Assembly (NCBI RefSeq): GCF_003992255.1
Contig: NZ_RQVA01000015.1
Coordinates: 1 to 48,054 of the forward strand
Source: F0422 sp003992255
GTDB taxonomy: Bacteria > Bacillota > Negativicutes > Veillonellales > Veillonellaceae
Direction of reading: 5' to 3'
Length of the DNA stretch: 48,054 nucleotides
The translations under genes and the position numbers were made by a program. Below are positions 47,920 to 48,054 of this stretch, one piece after another. The notes under the pieces are model-generated. The model searched no databases and had not been told where the DNA came from. It saw only the letters and a program-made list of their open reading frames with translations. Position 1 is the first letter of the stretch. Each line of letters starts with the position of its first letter.

Positions 47920-48054
47920 TCCAGTCTCTCTTTAATATCTACATATAAACTCTATTGACTCATTTCTTGTTAATTTATAACACTTATATGAAATTTATAA
48001 TATAGATTTCTTAAGCCAAAATCCACCTTTAGAAAATATAAACGAATCGATATT

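Larger units (their letters stand above)
47747..48054. other. lysS 5' region, no gene seen
   Basis: AT-rich. Contains the leader hairpin (47796-47828) and the lysS promoter (47891-47919). The remainder to the window edge shows no frame with a ribosome site. Confidence 0.5.

Noticed and set aside
47747..48054. Lysine riboswitch or T-box before lysS
   Set aside because: No conserved core of either is visible in the leader; only a simple hairpin is seen.

Overview
The window is a low-GC (roughly 40% by eye), gene-dense stretch of a bacterial chromosome. The best fit is the Firmicutes class Negativicutes, and within it a Veillonella-like organism. I infer this from Firmicutes-style leaders (a glmS ribozyme, strong AGGAGG ribosome sites), the tig-clpP-clpX and lon-engB blocks, a complete F-type ATPase operon, a RuBisCO-like protein, and an anaerobe-type ornithine decarboxylase/antiporter pair. 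The genus is inferred from family knowledge, not proven. Most genes are on the minus strand; only the AEC transporter, queC, an aminotransferase and tRNA-Ser are on plus.

Layout. 1-2.9 kb: an Rpn-type PD-(D/E)XK protein, then a small accessory cluster (one two-helix membrane protein and two paralogous secreted proteins). 3-6.1 kb: glmS-trpS behind a self-cleaving glmS ribozyme. 6.2-8.5 kb: molybdate importer modABC, divergent from an AEC-family permease. 9.7-12.6 kb: a universal stress protein, a DUF2157 / GDYXXLXY membrane pair and an ArsR-family regulator carrying a CzrA-like zinc motif. 12.8-14.9 kb: an MFS transporter, tRNA-Ser(UGA) and a 470-bp intergenic zone packed with hairpin repeats. 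14.9-19.8 kb: uraA, ftsW-like, trmB, queC, a PepSY protein. 19.8-28 kb: tig-clpP-clpX, then lon-engB-polyprenyl synthase-tatC. 28-32 kb: RuBisCO-like protein, YycJ-type hydrolase, rlmH, a tail-anchored protein and a CBS-pair protein, divergent from an aminotransferase. 33.6-40.4 kb: the ATP synthase operon (atpZ-I-B-E-F-H-A-G-D-C). 40.5-47.7 kb: wecB, speF-potE and lysS.

How it fits together. The window is mostly core physiology: energy coupling, protein quality control, envelope precursors, translation, and an ornithine/putrescine exchange system that usually serves acid resistance. The most unusual items are: (i) a family of intergenic structured repeats (12.8, 14.6 and 14.75 kb, plus a degenerate copy at 14.5 kb) whose inner loop sequence is conserved while the outer stem differs completely but stays base-paired; (ii) a rotor c subunit with acidic residues in both helices and an epsilon subunit lacking its C-terminal domain; (iii) a RuBisCO-like protein with altered active-site residues; (iv) a tryptophanyl-tRNA synthetase gene apparently under a glucosamine-6-phosphate ribozyme; (v) a predicted zinc sensor at the end of an operon of uncharacterised membrane proteins; and (vi) a structured leader in front of speF.

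Starts were adjusted to the best ribosome site where an open frame extended further upstream. All assignments come from reading the sequence and recalled family knowledge; no database search was run.
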